64,000 bases of DNA, taken from positions 3,303,254-3,367,253 of the forward strand of contig NC_052020.1 of the NCBI RefSeq assembly GCF_015832195.1, read 5' to 3'. The notes under the pieces are model-generated. The model was given only the letters and a program-made list of their open reading frames with translations. It ran no database searches and was not told the DNA's origin. Below, piece after piece: positions 41,901-56,900 of the stretch; positions within the stretch are counted from its first letter, which is position 1; the number at the start of each line of letters is the position of its first letter. Made by a program: the position numbers and the translations under genes. The stretch comes from Motacilla alba alba. Lineage: Eukaryota > Chordata > Aves > Passeriformes > Motacillidae.

Positions 41901-44900
41901 AGCAATACAGCAGGATGTGGCACCAGCAGTCCCATCTGTGGGTAACAGGCCATTCCACACACACACACCAAAAAAAAAAAATCTATGAAGGAAAAGAATC
42001 GGTCTGGATAAAGAGAAACCAAATGAAAGCATAAAAACTCCTCTTTATTCACCAAGAGATGAAGGAGAAATGTACTCAGCATTTCCACTTCCAAAGGTCA
42101 GAGGTCAAAAGGTAGACTCTCCTCTCACCTGCAGAAGAAAGCCATATAAGCTGAGGAACATCACCCTTGTCCCCGTGTTTAATACTGTTATCATGAATTA
42201 TGCCTAAATGCAAAGAGGCTTCCAAAGCAGCCCACCTCAAGCACTGACCGGCCAACGAGCAGCTAACACAACAAGAAGTCTGCTGGTTTAACAAAAGCAG
42301 ATCAACTCTGACTGAGACATTGGCCCTTGCTCTAAATTTGCCTCTAACTGGAGGGGACTTCTCCAGAATCCCAGTCAGAGAACTTGGTTCTTAGTCCACT
42401 GAGCCTCTTTACACATTTAAACTACAACCACTGAAACAAAGGAAATCTGCAGGGAAAAGAATACATTTTTAATTATAAAAGAAAGGGTTGGGGAAAAGAT
42501 TTTTATAATGTACTGGACCAAGCAATAGAGATGTGGGAGAAGGGGTGACAAGTTTCAGGCACAGATACTTCCTGGGTCCTTAATGGTATGCTGACGTGCT
42601 TTGCTGTTGTAGGGCTTCCCACTAACCTGCAGTGGTTGTCCCTCTGTCATTAGTGCATACAGAGGAGCCAGCACGGCCTGAGCTGGCAAGCCATAAGAGA
42701 CTTAAATGCACACTGTACACCAATTAGAAAAACTCTACCGTTAAAATCAACTGCAATTTCAAGGTAAAAAAGAAAGTAAGAAGAGAGAAGTAAATTAAAA
42801 AACCCTCACTCAATTCACACACTCACAGAAAAAGGGGAGTACACTGTTAGCATGGGGAATCCAGTCCCTCACACGTTCCCATTCCCTGCCAGCATATTCA
42901 CAGTAGTTTTCAATAAACATCCACACAAGTCACTGGAAGGCAAAAAAAAAAAGTGTTTTCTTTCATACAATTACACAAAAATAACTGTCATCACAACCAT
43001 CCTTGTGGTAGAAGAGTCCATATTTGCCTGCAGTGAAATCCGTCTGCAGTTGCCCTGTAGAAAAGATAGCCAATAATTGGCTTCTTTCACCTCTGTTAAC
43101 CATGAACAAAAGTGTCATTCAGCTCGCAAAAGGATAGAAGGCACCAATAGATGGTCAGCTCTCTGAGCCAATGGGCTGGAATAACAATAACCCTGTAGCA
43201 TTTTCTTTTTCCTTTTGTTTAGTGTTTCAAAGCCCTTAATTAAGTCCCTCACAAAGCACCCCTACAGGCTTCTTTCAGTGAGGCATTACACGCCTGTTTT
43301 CTTGTATTGAAAGAAGAAAAGTAACAGGGATTTCTGAAACACATTAAGCAGTACACACAATTTCCACGTATTCACAACTGAAATACGGTTACATTTTAGC
43401 TTTTAAATATTATCATCAATGATAAGAAGTTCAAGCTTACTCTGCTCACTCTTTGCTGTACATCCCCTGCTAATACAGGTAGTCATAAACCCAGCCTATC
43501 TGCAACAGCTCCCTCAAAGCCATCACAAGACAGCGGCTCCCGAAATGAGAGCATGTGGAAAAGGCATGCTGATGAAACATCCCTGGGCGTCCCGAGGCAC
43601 ACAGCTGAGAAAGAACCGGGAACTGTTGACACTGCACATGACACATCAGCATGCTCTGAAAATACAGCTGCTGAAGGCTCAAGCGTAAACCCTGCGATCT
43701 AACTAGCCTCTCATACAAATAAATATCAGCTTGCATTTAATATAATGAAGGTAGTCTGTACTCACTATTTAGGACCAAACAGATGTAATACTGATGGTTA
43801 TGTATTAAACAGGTCATTTGAGGATTACATCTGCTTTTCAGCAGTGCAGGCAGATTCTGTTTGGCATAAATGCTACAGAAACTTGTAATATTTGAGCCAC
43901 AAACACGAAACACAACAGTTTTAAGAAAACACCATTGAAATATCATCCTCACAGATGCAGCTGGTTGGAGGAAACCTAGTCATCTAAACCCTTCCCACTC
44001 CAAACCAGCAGACTAATGTGGTCACTGTTTTTGGGGAGGCATCCAGTGCATGTGGTGAAGGGCTCAGGGGTGAGTAAGGAATACCAGGTACAACCACCAC
44101 TTGAAGCCACCACCTGCCCAACCATGGTCCAAGCCCTCCAGCTGCTGCTGCCTCATTCCACTATCCTGTAAAATGCCCCTGTCCTGTAAATACAAGCAGC
44201 TTCCCTGTGGGAGACTGGCCCAGCCAGTCCAGCCAAAAGCTACCAGAATCATTACTAGAGGATATTTTTCACATTAAAGAACCACGGGCTGAGGCTCTGG
44301 TAATCTCTAAAGCACTTTCTCCCCGAGAGAAAACTGGAATAGCCTTTTTGCAATTGACAGAAACTCCCAAAACACAAACAACAGAAAAAAACATTTTTAT
44401 TACAAACACCAATCTGAGTGAATGCAAAAAGCACTGTTTTAAAATCCTCTCTCCACCACCTATGTATCAGGCAGGCACTATTTAACATGAACCACATGCT
44501 ATAAAGAAAACTGTGTCTAAGCAAAACCTGGGATTGTTCACCTTGGAAAAGAGAAGGCTTTGGGGTGACCTAACTGCAGCCTCCAGTACCTGAAGGGACC
44601 CTAGAAAAGAAATGGATAAAGACTATTCACAAAAGCATGAAGTGCCAGATGCACAGTGAATGGGATCAAACTGAAAGCAGCAGGCTCACATCAGATATCA
44701 GGAAGACATTCATTACTGTGACAGTGGTGAGACTCTGAACAAGCTGCCCACAGAAGCTGTGGGTGCCCCATCCCTGGAACATCCCTTGCTCAGGCCAGGT
44801 TGGATGGGAGTCCGACATGGTCTAGTGGAAGGTGTGCCTGCCCACGGCAGAGGGGCTGGAACTAGGTGATCTTTGGTCCCTTCCAACCCAAACCATTCTA

Positions 44901-47900
44901 TGATTTTATGAAAATGCAACTGAGTACAAATCAACATGGACCTTTTTATTATTTTTAAAATATTATATTTTATAATTTTATAAAATATTTAATATTATAA
45001 TATATTTCAATATTTATTCTATTTTATATTTTATTATTTTTAAAATAATAAAAACCTTCTTGTATTTTTTAAAAATACATCAAAAAGTCAGCTGCTGGTA
45101 ACTCAGTTCATGTAATCAAAGAAGAAACTTTCCTTTCAGCAATGGTCATCTAATGGTACTCAGTGATTTTGCTTTTCAAAGGTAAGATGGCCTACTTAGG
45201 TATTATACACCAAAATCTCTTTCTAGTCTTACCTTAGACCACTGAATTAAGGCCACAACAAATAATACATGATGACCACCAGTCCTAAATGGTGTTCCTG
45301 TTTCCTCCTCCTACAAGAAAATATGATGTAAGTATACAACAAATAAGGAGGAAAAACCCACAGCAATGTCTGCATGGCTTGGTTTGAAGGCCTAAGTCCA
45401 AGCACGTATTTTTGGAAAGCCTATTCACAAGCCTTTATCAGAATGTCTCATATCCTTGACCTTAACGGAGTTCAACATTGATAAAGGACTAATTGCCCTC
45501 AAGTTCTGTTACACTATTCTGTGATTATTTACCACAGCAGTTCAGGAGGAACTCTTCCCTAGCAGCAAATGGCAAGAAAAGTAATTCACATTCTAAAACC
45601 ATGAAAACTCGTCCTAAGTGCATCCAATGCATCAGCGACAATCCAAATTTGCATCAAGCTAAAAATACTTCTAGAATATCTGATAAAATTGCAATATAGT
45701 GTGAGAATATGACATTGCAATATAATATAGAAAAGCATAACAAGACCCTCTCCATCCTGTGCAACTCAAGGCCCACACTTTGCCTCTCACTAGCTGCATG
45801 GCTCAGTGTCTAATCTGCTGTTGACAAAAAACAAACTCTCTCCCAACCAAACAACAAAAAAACCAACAAAAACTCTCAAACAAACCAAACCAAAAACCAC
45901 CACCCAAACCAAGCAAATATGGCCATAAACTAAAACACAGAAAGTCCCATTGAGGGAGCAATGTGAGGAAGTCCTTCTCTACATTGAGGGTGGCACAGCA
46001 TTACAGGAGGCTGCCCAGGGAAGTCACTGAGTCTCCCTCTGGGGACATTCAAACCCCACCTGGACACACATGTGCCACCTGCTCCAGGGTACCCCGCCTT
46101 GGCCAGGAGGGTTAAGCCTGGATCATCTCCAGAGGTCCCTCCAACCCCAACAATTCTGTGAAAAAAAAAAAATTAAACCAAACAAATGCCCCAAAACTAC
46201 TCAGACATCAGAGGCACTTACAAACATGACTATTGGTTAGGAATTGCATCCCAAATGGGATAGTTGTGCTAACCAAACTCAGTAGGACACACAGCTCTGG
46301 ACTTCTGGATTCTACCCTAACAGAAATAAAATTAGTAATATTTACTATTGTTGACACGACAATATAAGCCAATAAAAACTTAGCAAATTTTCTAATTTTT
46401 AAGGAAAATGTATACAAACATATAGACAGGACATTGGAGGGTTCACAGAAACCCTCTACCAAAAAGAACAGATAGCCTTCACTTGCAATTATAAAAAAGT
46501 CAAAGAAGCTCTCATTACTAGTTATTTTCCTGAAAAGGTTATCTGTTCAGTTTAACTTTGTTCTCAGTATTTAAATGACTACACTTATTTAAAACCATCA
46601 GGATTTTAATCACTAAACTGTCAAGAAAAAAAACCAGCTTACTTAATGCAAACAGAACATTTCAAGTATTCACATGAAAAACAAAGACCTACCACATTGA
46701 CTACCTGGTCCACACTCTTTGCAACAAAGAATAAGGTTTGTCAACTTTGATCGTGTACATAGAATCAATTTTTATACAAACACACCTAATTCATGCGTGA
46801 GTGAAAAGAAGCAACCCACAGAAGGCAAAATTTGCATGTATTTCCAGCTTGCTTATAGGCAGAAACAGTATGTGCATTTTCCCAGCAATATGCATGTTAC
46901 AGAAGAACTCCAACAGACAAACTTGGCTTAGGAACACTTGTCTCCTCGGCTATCTCCACAGGACTAACATAGGCATATTTTCTCATCATCACAGCTATTC
47001 TACAGGCAAGGCAATGCACCCCAGCTCTTACCTAAAGACCACTGACCAACATAAATTCACAAGAAGACAACTAAAATTGATATAAGGTGGAAAAAAGGTA
47101 TCCTTGCCAAGCTCCCTTAATAACATGATCTGGTTTGTCTTGCTTTTTGCTTATTTTTAAGAAGTCTGGTTCCTCCTACCTTGAAAGACTATGAATTTTA
47201 CTGGATCAGTAAACCAAGGCCAGCAAAACTTGCCACACAGCTTGAAACCGGCTCCTAACAAACACACCTTTAAGCTATTGACACCTTATTTTCTCCTTAC
47301 CAATTTAATAATTTGCTTCCATTAACACCATTAACACACCCATTTTTCCAATTTATCACCAGCAAAACTATGAAGGTAACATTGAAAAAAATAAATGAAC
47401 ACCCTGAAAGTTCAGAGTGAAAAGGTTTCTGTTGAAACTGGCAAACTATTTTTAATGCAACAAATGAAATAATGCTCTGCAAATACAGTGTCAGATAGAT
47501 TGTTATTTATTGCGCAATCTTATATTCATTTCCCAATCTAAAAAGTGTAAAGCAGATGCAGTGTTTTATTTTAAATTTTAGTCGAGGGACAGGTGATCAG
47601 ATTAGAGACTTAAGAGACTACCTTAGGGGAAAAGGTGAGGAAATGGGCAAAACATGATCACTATTTGTGTTTTTGTGCAAACACAAAGAATGAAGAAGGC
47701 AATTTTATTTGAAAAGATCCATAGCTTTGTCAAGTTAAAAATTTCTTTTTTCCACATAAAAAAGACAGTCAACTTCACAAATATTTACTGCCATTAACAG
47801 CAGAGTTAATTAATTATTCCATCTTAATAAGAACACTAAATATTCAAAGGTTCAAGAGAAATGGAACCTTTTCCTGCTTTTTATTATATTTACCACAAAA

Positions 47901-50900
47901 TAGTTAGATATAAGGACTATTTATAGTAAACACAGCAACCATCCCTTACATATCAGACTGTATTTTGTACAGCATATAGATTAATTATTGAAACAGCTTT
48001 CTGAAGTAATTCTGTACCACCCAGCTCAAAAAATTCTCTGTTCTAACTACCACTGAATTAAAATAAAAATTGTTTTGACAAAAAAAGGTATGCATTTTGT
48101 CCCTGCTGGTCTTCATTATCTATATTTTCTTTTCTTTCATCCATACTATGTATTAAGAAGGTCATCATGGAAGGCAAACAGAGGTATATAATCCTGAGAA
48201 ATTTCTACAAGATTGAATATGTATTTCTTTGCTACCACAGGAGCAATCTGTCTGGCAGCATTGCATCACATTCATCTCATAAATACATTTTAATACTGTA
48301 TGACTAAACAGCTGCCAGTAGAAAGCAATGGTTGAATGAGTGGATTTATGTTAACTTGAATGTCTTTCTACCTGCATTGACCCAAGAGAGTATTGAAGGG
48401 CAGAGTCAACTGGTGCTTTCCTGATGAACTCACAGGGCCTATAGCTCAGGGAGAAATGTTTACAGCTTGCTTATTCAGTACATCTAGTAGTTTACTTTCT
48501 CCAAATGAAGCTGAATATGCTATTTAAAAGGTATAATTTATGTTTCCAAGACAGCTCGAGGCACTGCCTTGTTTGGAGTTGCTTACCAAGCAACTATGTT
48601 TCTCCAAACAAACTAATGTGCAGAAGGGTAAAGGGCAGTAAAGGTAATTATTGGAAGGAAATCTCTCCCTAGGCCAGAAAAGAGTAACTAAACTTGTGTG
48701 TGTTAAATCACATGGGGATCTGAACACTGAAATAATTGAGTGTAAGTGATAGCAAGATCTATCTACAATCTTCCTGAAAAGAAATTAGAGCAGGGATAAT
48801 ATAAAGTGGGATTGTGTAGGCAACACAAAGGCAATGTCCCCAAACTTCATTCACAGTTCTTTGTATAAATGTTCACATTTTCCCTTACACAGACACTCCC
48901 CACAGCAGAGAAAACCTACAGTAACCCAGTAATTAAATGAGTGTGCTGAAACCTAAAGCAGTTAAACTGCATTCTGCAATTCTGGATTCAACAGTTTACT
49001 TACTGCTCATTAATCTCTCCACAGATGTTATCTTTGTAACAGCTGAAAAAACTTAAAATATGACCAAGATTTTCCATGTTTAAGAAAGATGCCTCTTGTG
49101 CCTTATTCACCACCTTATCTAAATGCATGCAATATATGGCAATAAGTGTGGTGAGTTTCCAGCCCCGTCTTTCCCCAAAAGCCTTGGGCTACTCTGTGAA
49201 AACTGAATGAAAGCTATTTGCAGTGAAAAGCTGGTAAAGAAAAGCTGTAACAGAATCTCCTCCTTCCAAGGAGGCTGCACACCTGGAGAAAAGATGCTTT
49301 CCAAAGCATCTGCAGTGCACTGCGGCTGCTGAGAGGATGGCAGCACAACAGGGCCTGTTTGTGGTTTTACCTGCACATGCAGTGAGGCTTTGCTGAGGCT
49401 TCTTGGGTGATCTGCACATATTCTCTGAAATTATACCACACTTTAACTGCTTTTAAAATACAAAGCAAATAGGGAGCAATATCCTGTATTTCTAGCAACC
49501 TGTGCAATTCAGAGACACCTCAACCAAAGACTGACTATTTCATAAAGACAGGTTAAGAAGTAATCCCATTTAATGCTACACTTGTATGTTTGAGCTCCCA
49601 AAGGAGTTAAGCAACATCTATAACATTGACAGATCTTAAGGCTTTCCCAGCAGTTCTGTAGATATGGATTGCTAAGATATCTGCTGTCAGCCTCAAAAGA
49701 AGCATCTGCTAGCACTGCTCTGCTGCAGGAACCTGCCTCCTTCACCAAATATCAAATTTTTTAAGTCACTCACTCTAAACTCTTCTAGCAAAGCCCTTCG
49801 AATATGTTGCTACACCAGATATCCATATGGTCCTGCAGATTTCCGCTGATGTACAGCAGAGCTAAACAGAACTCACCACTACCACACATAAGGCTTCTAC
49901 TTCAACACAAACACGAGCAGGGCTCAATCCCAAGGGAGGGTGCTACTACTCAATGGTTTTTCTTTCTTTAAATTAGAGATGCAAAAAACTTGTAAGGCTG
50001 AAAACGGTCATATGCATAACCACCTCTGCACTTTGCCTGTTGATTCACACTGAGATTCATAGGTTCTCTTAAGAAACTACTTTTCAATTTGATAGTTCAA
50101 ACAATCAAAACTTATTCAGTACATGGGATGACAGTAGGCACTGTGTAATTCTTGTTCTGTTTCTCAGTAACTGCACAACGCAACTAATGTATCCTCTTTG
50201 GAAAGAAGTGGATTTTTTTGAAAGAGCTACATATGAATAAACACTGTAGAATCCTCAGTTTCTCCAGTACCTCTAAAGTATATCTCCTAATGGGCATTTG
50301 CAGGCCAGAGATGAAACACAAGCTGCCCATTCCTACTGAAGATGCCAAAAGACAAACTGGTGGGAAAGTCAATTTGCACAGTGAAGTGGCCAGCAGTATC
50401 AATGCTGACCTTTTTATAAAAAAACAAATCAGACTGGGCACCAAATTCACTGAGGCAAGTTCAATGATAAATGGCACAAGGGACACATTTTTTTTATGTT
50501 TACATTATTATTCTGCTATTCTCTGTTCTTGATGACACTGAACAAACCCAGACCAGGTGATGCACTTTGCCCGAAGGACATGGGGAATATATCTGGTGAG
50601 GCAAATACCAAGGGTATTTGAAAATTTATCTGATGCTTGTTACAGAATTTCTCCCATTCATGCTTTTAGACAAAAAAACCTATTTTGTGTAAGTGAAGAT
50701 ACAATCACAGTGCAAGCAGTCCTACCCTTAAATGGGATTTCAGGTATATTATTGTTTTCATGCTAGCCTCTTTTGAATACAGACTTGTTTTACTAGCGTG
50801 ATTACTCAGGAGAGCTGAAGAGTTTTAAGGAGGAAAAACCGGTCTTGCTGCAATACTGCAAAGTACTCTGCTGAAGAAGTAAACAACTGCTACTTATTAT

Positions 50901-53900
50901 ACCAAAAACAAATTAAATCCTTGCTTAATCCTCTTGAACATTCAAGATATTGCTCGTTTTTGATCTGAAAACTAGAGATCTGCCTTTGCAGTAAGCAGGT
51001 TACAGAAAAAAAACATGTAAACAAACTAGTTGAAATTTCTGAAAAAAAGGTCAAGCAGGAGCAAGTAAATTCTAAATAAATGACTGACCTGATATTGAAG
51101 AAATATAATGCCTCCAGTAAACACTTAGCCATAGTAACACAGAGCCAGATTTGCCCTTGCAAAAGACATGGATTTTCTACACCCAGCAAGACTCACACTA
51201 GGTTCTGTAAAGTATTAACAGTTTGGTCAATATTAGCCCATCCACTTCCACTGTGTTTTTTTTAAACCCAAATGTTAAAGCCAATAGCAGTAAAAAATTT
51301 CCAAAAGGCAGAAGCCTGTGCAGGCCCAAATCATCAGTAACTACATTCTCAAAGTAGGACTCTTTACAATGAACCATTTCCTTCTCTCTCCCCAGCTAAT
51401 TCCAGGAAGGCCACCAAGACCCCAAGAGGACACTCAGCACAGCGAGCATTTCATGTCTCAAGACAGCAGCTACTTGAGTGAAACTGTAAATAAAGGAGGT
51501 GAACAAGAAATACATAGATTGCTGCTGACAATGGCTTTGCAAAATTCCCTTAAAGAACATTTAAGTCAGGCAACCATCTTCCAAATGGTGCAGGGCTCCT
51601 TGCAGTAGGTTAAAGGACTCCTAAGCTGCAGGAGCAGCAGACAGAACTGCTGAGAGCACTACTACAGGCATGTCCCCTAGTCTGGGAAAGGTTTCCTCTA
51701 GTTAAAAAAAGAAATCAACATATTTCTAGGGCTTCCAACCATGGCACCTGAAAAAGACGGCAACCTCTTCACACCTTCTACACGCCTGAGTGGAGTGAAA
51801 GTCAGATCCACCATTTCTGCCACATGGAGAACACCATGCATGTTTCCAGACAGAATGTCCCACTGCACCAGAGAGGGGCCTGCATTCCAGAGTTACAGGT
51901 TTCAGTCTCCTCACTTTTCCAGGTGAGGAAACTACATCCGCTACTAATCTGGATCAGCATTTAGGAAACAGCAAGGAAACTTCTCCAGTAAGTTACTTCT
52001 AAAATAACATGAGACTAAGTTTTAAAAAGGACAGCCAGGATATCCCACATATCAAACTCTAATAACAAAGAAAGGACTGAGGCTATACACCACTGACTCC
52101 TTCTGACAGGCAAGGAGCAGCCAGTTTTCCCAAACATCCTTTCCTGACTTGCACCATCTCCTCCTCCAGCAACAGGAGCTAACTGTGCTGCTTTCCTGCC
52201 ACAACCCTAAAGCCCTGAGTGCAGGGAAAACAAATTCTCCCTTTACAAGCTAACACACTGCCACGTCCTGTTTGGACAGCAGGGAACAGCATTTGCATTT
52301 TGTGCTCTGAAAGGGGAAGCAATGGGCATAGGAGACACCAACTCCCAGGTACATCCCAGCAGGACCCATATCTGCAGTCATGTCTTCTGCATCTACTGAA
52401 CACCAAATACAACCCCTACAGTGCCCAAATGGTTCAGAAAGAAATGCTGCATAGTATCACATACAAAAGAATGAAACACAGCCACAGTGAACTGTGCTGC
52501 ATGGTCCCTGCAATACACTGCATTACTGCAATGCCAAAACAGCATTGTTCCACATCTGGGCTTCTTGTGCCACCACTGACCAGTGCCAGGCAAAGCACAA
52601 GAGCTTCAGCAAGAGCTGAACTGCTCCCAGCAAACTTTCTGGCTGCCTTACCAATGAGCCATGAAGGCTGAAGGCCCAGCCCCTGCCCGTCCTGCTCCAC
52701 ACATGGCTTTCAAGGATGGGATGAAACAGTCCATCTGTTCTCACTGTCAGGGACATGGCTATTGAAAGCACAGCCATGCTGCTCTCCCCACTTGGCACTG
52801 GGGCAGGCTATTAATCTGTAACCCTGTGCATGTCAACAAGGTAACAGCAAAACCTCCCAGTTAAAACACATTTTCGGAGAGCAAGCTTACCAAATATACA
52901 ACTGCATCTCCAGCATTATTAAGCTAAATTAAACAGGTTTAGGCCTTCTCTGTGTACCTCTGAAATTGCACATTCATTTATGATTCACTACTAATCCTGT
53001 AACCGTTTAAAAGTCCAGACACATCTGATTAAAAGTTTGAGGGTGAAAAAAAGTCCTTGCAAGACCTAGCATTTTACCACAACTAGTTGGATAGTTGTAG
53101 AGAAAAGGAGGAGGCACATCACTTTAAAAGAAAAAAAAAAAAAAAAGCCTTCATATTTTAGTAAGAAAATGTTTAAGTGATATTCCCCAAAATCAAACAT
53201 AAGCCTGACAGATGTCAGACCACAGTCCACCAGAAAATACCAACATCACCTGGTCAAAAATAGCTGTCTCTATTTTTAAAAACACCTTACCATATTGGCT
53301 GACATGATGCATAATGCCATAAGTTGGCTATTACCCATTCAAATTCAACAGCAGTTTTCAGACATTGACTTCAAACTGTTATTTTTAAGATCACTGCAGT
53401 CCTCTCTGTGGTTTTGTAAGAGATGTATAATATCATTGTGCCTTCACATTCTTGCTGAAGCTGAAATACAAATTTCCCTTACTCTTTCAGCAACAGGAGT
53501 ATGTTTCTGGGAAGTGGAAAGTGCTGACCTTGTCACAATCCTGTAACAGTTAAATCATTCAAGAGTAAAATAAAATGGATCCTGCTATGTCAAGTATGCA
53601 TTTTAAAACAAATGACACAAAATTTGAAAATATTGGAAACTTTCAACTCCAGTGAAACTCACTGACAGGAACTTAGCACTTAAAAGGCAAAACGGTCAAC
53701 TGTTTTGCAGGTACATCACAGGGCATTTTTTCATTGTTTAATTATACTTCCCAGGTACCCTTATATCTACTGCTGCATGTTTCAAATTTAGACATACCAA
53801 CTTTATTTGGAACAAAAGTGAATGAATCTGGGCGTGATTCTGAAGAAAAGCTCTCAGACATATTTATAGTGAGGACAGTATTTACACAGTAACACCAAGA

Positions 53901-56900
53901 TCATCCTGTTCTCTGTGTGAGCTCCTGTGACAACCATCCCTGCACACAATTCCCCATAAACATTACCAGCTAGCCACCTCTCAGCAAAGGAAATATCAAT
54001 AGCTACCTCCACTTCTTCAGCAGGGCTGTGCAGGGCAAGCTAGAGGTGGAAGTGCACTGAGAACCAACATCACATGACTAGAAAGCTCTTTTCAGACCAA
54101 AGTTTGAGAACATCTTATCACAAACTGAAACAGTACCTGAAAGGCAGACATGAAAAGCTACAGAAGAGTATTTCTCTGTAGCAAAATCCTAGGTCACTGT
54201 TGAAGCAGATGGTGAATCTACCAGGTGGAGAGGATGGCCAGGGCCTCTAATCCATGACATACTACTGAGATCTCTGTAAGCAAAGGGCTTGTAGCATTTA
54301 AAACTCTGCTGCTTCAATTTACAAGTTTCAGCCATAGGAATGGCTGCTTCTGCTCTTTCTACCTTTGTCTTCTATTTCTAGGATCATACAAATCTCTCTC
54401 ATTCATCTTTAAGCTATTTTTGATGTTCTGCTTCTTCCATAGAGAGACCCAAAACCACAGTTTGGCAGCACAGAGCTGCTGCCTGAAACACATTCACCCT
54501 TAACAGAGTAACTACTGCCATGAAGTTTCAGCAGCCCTGCTGAAATGAACCAGTCCCATCCATCTCGCTCCCTTGCTTGTTTGTAAAACAAGGAGCAGGC
54601 AAATCCGGGCTGTTGGTAATTACCCCACAAAATAAACAGAACACCAGTTCCTACCCATTCCCAACAAGAGGCTTATCTTTAGGAATAAGCTTTTAGGAAA
54701 GGCACGGGGTGGCTGAGAGGAAGATCTTGGACATTCAGAGTTACTCCCAGAGCCCTGCAGCCACCGTGCTCTCTAAAATGTGATACGGGTGCTCAGCCCT
54801 TCGGAAATCTAGGCCAGTAATTTTCTCTGGGTAAATAAGAGCTTGTGTTCTGCAAAAATTGCTGGCCTAGATGTAGAGTACAAAACAAACAAAGATCCTT
54901 GCAGAGGAGGATTTTTTAGTTTTGTTTTTTAGTCCTTATATTACAGCTTCCGTATTTTCCTTCTCAAGTAGATAGTTTCTAGCAAATTCCTCTCAAGAAC
55001 TGAAACGGTAATTATTTACCTCCTTACTAGCACAAGGACTTGCTTACACTAAAGTCCAACTTTATTCTATGCTGCAGACTTATCTTAGTATTTATTCCCC
55101 AAAATCACACTTCCAAGCCTCTGCCAGTACACATCAAACAAGAAATTACATATGATACAAACGAGCTCCATGTACAAAACAAATGCCAAATACCTGAGAA
55201 TTACATGCTATGGCAGAATGTTGGGTTTTTTCAGGGGGGATAAACAGCGAAGAGGAAAACACCAAATTTGATACCAACAAAAACATTAAAAAGGTAAAAC
55301 TATTTAACACTGAAACACCAACAGCTTCACTTTGTGTACACTACCTAATAGCATTACTTTTTTACAATACTGACAGATAAATTGGCCAGCTTAAAATGAA
55401 GATAAAGACTACAGTCCTTGGGTGATATATGCTGGAAAGACTGTTGCTGGAATCACTGAATGTTCACCAAACTGAAATACTCCTCCTGTCTGTCAGATTT
55501 CATCAGCCTGTACAAATGTAACAACATTTCTGCTGACTTACAGGAACATTCAAAATGAAATGACATGACCATGTCTTTCTAAAAGAAATATGGAATTACT
55601 ACTTGCCATCATATCGCCAGTAGGCAAATGAAAAACTAAATGGTTTACCTGCAAAGCCTTCAAACCTGCAATTAGATAAGGCTTTTCCACCTCAGAAGAA
55701 TTGCAATCATGCTACATTTTCCAGACTCAAGGTCGCATCTGGACATCTTCACTTTTCACCATTACAACTCTTAATCCACGAGAAGCACAAGCACATGTGT
55801 ATGCCTTACTGCAATTTCCTCTCACGAGCATGAAGTTTTCTAGAACACGGCATGTGAAACCATCATAGCAAAAATCAGGAGCATACAGCATTGAAAAAAA
55901 CCCAAACAAAACCCATTTTCATATGCTTTACATAGTGCACAGGCACCACTTACTCATATCGGAAGGACGGTGGAGCCATGACCGACACCAAAGGAGGCTT
56001 CAAGCATCTGCTCCTTATTGCTCTTCAGCCCAATCTTTTATAACCTTCACCTTAAATGCACTGCACCTGTGTGCCCTCTGTTCCCTGTGGGATTGCTCAG
56101 CACTCCTGGGCACTCCATGGCTCCTTACCTTCAGCAGCATTCACCTGTCCTGCACAGCTGTACCCATTAGGGATCAGCCAGCCCCACTCACAATCACCAC
56201 AAACTCTGTGCCTATAACGTGCACATACTACAGTTATTTTGCAACCAAGCAAACTGAACCTTCATAAAGAGAAGAACTGGCAGATGGCAATTAAGAGTTA
56301 CCTAAACATCTACCTAAATTATACAAATTGTTGCCTACAGTAAAAGTATCAAGCATTTATCCTTGCTCATGTCATCCCAACTCCCTGCGGACTCGTCCCT
56401 ATCCACCCCATCCCCTCAGAAAGGTCTGATCTAGTGTTGTCATCTATCTTTTCTGAGCACTTGTACATCTCCCAGTAATCTCTTCACTGAGTTGACTGCA
56501 GCTGGGACAGCTTTATTCAAATTCTGCCTCTCAAAGTTCACCAACGACTGAAAAGCAGTGACCAGATACTCCATCCTTTCGAGCTGCTCAGTCTGAGAGA
56601 ATTACCTTCAAGAGATCTCATCATTCTCTGGTAATCATATAATCCCCCACTATCACACCAGCCCCTCTCTCCCTGCTTTCAAACCACCACAGTGAGCAAG
56701 AGACAGCAGGGGATCAGTCAAGAGCTGAATAAACAGAAATAAGGAATGAGAAGGGTATTCTGTAAGGATATACCTTTAAGGCTCTACAGAAACCCCTGTC
56801 TGACCATTCATGGCAGCACCTGGGAAGTTAGGCTAAATGATTAGACTTAACACAAAGAAATTGAGACTTCAGGAAAACAGAACTAGCAAAAATTAAATAC

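Noticed and set aside
48431..48475. tRNA-like GGGCCTATAGCTCAGG
   Set aside because: It resembles a tRNA 5' half and A box, but there is no B box, anticodon arm or acceptor pairing downstream.
55923..56267. 114-codon open frame in a locally G/C-richer patch with a TTATAA motif
   Set aside because: It was considered as an LTR or exon. No TG...CA ends, polyadenylation signal order or splice sites could be matched, so it was left unassigned within intron 1.
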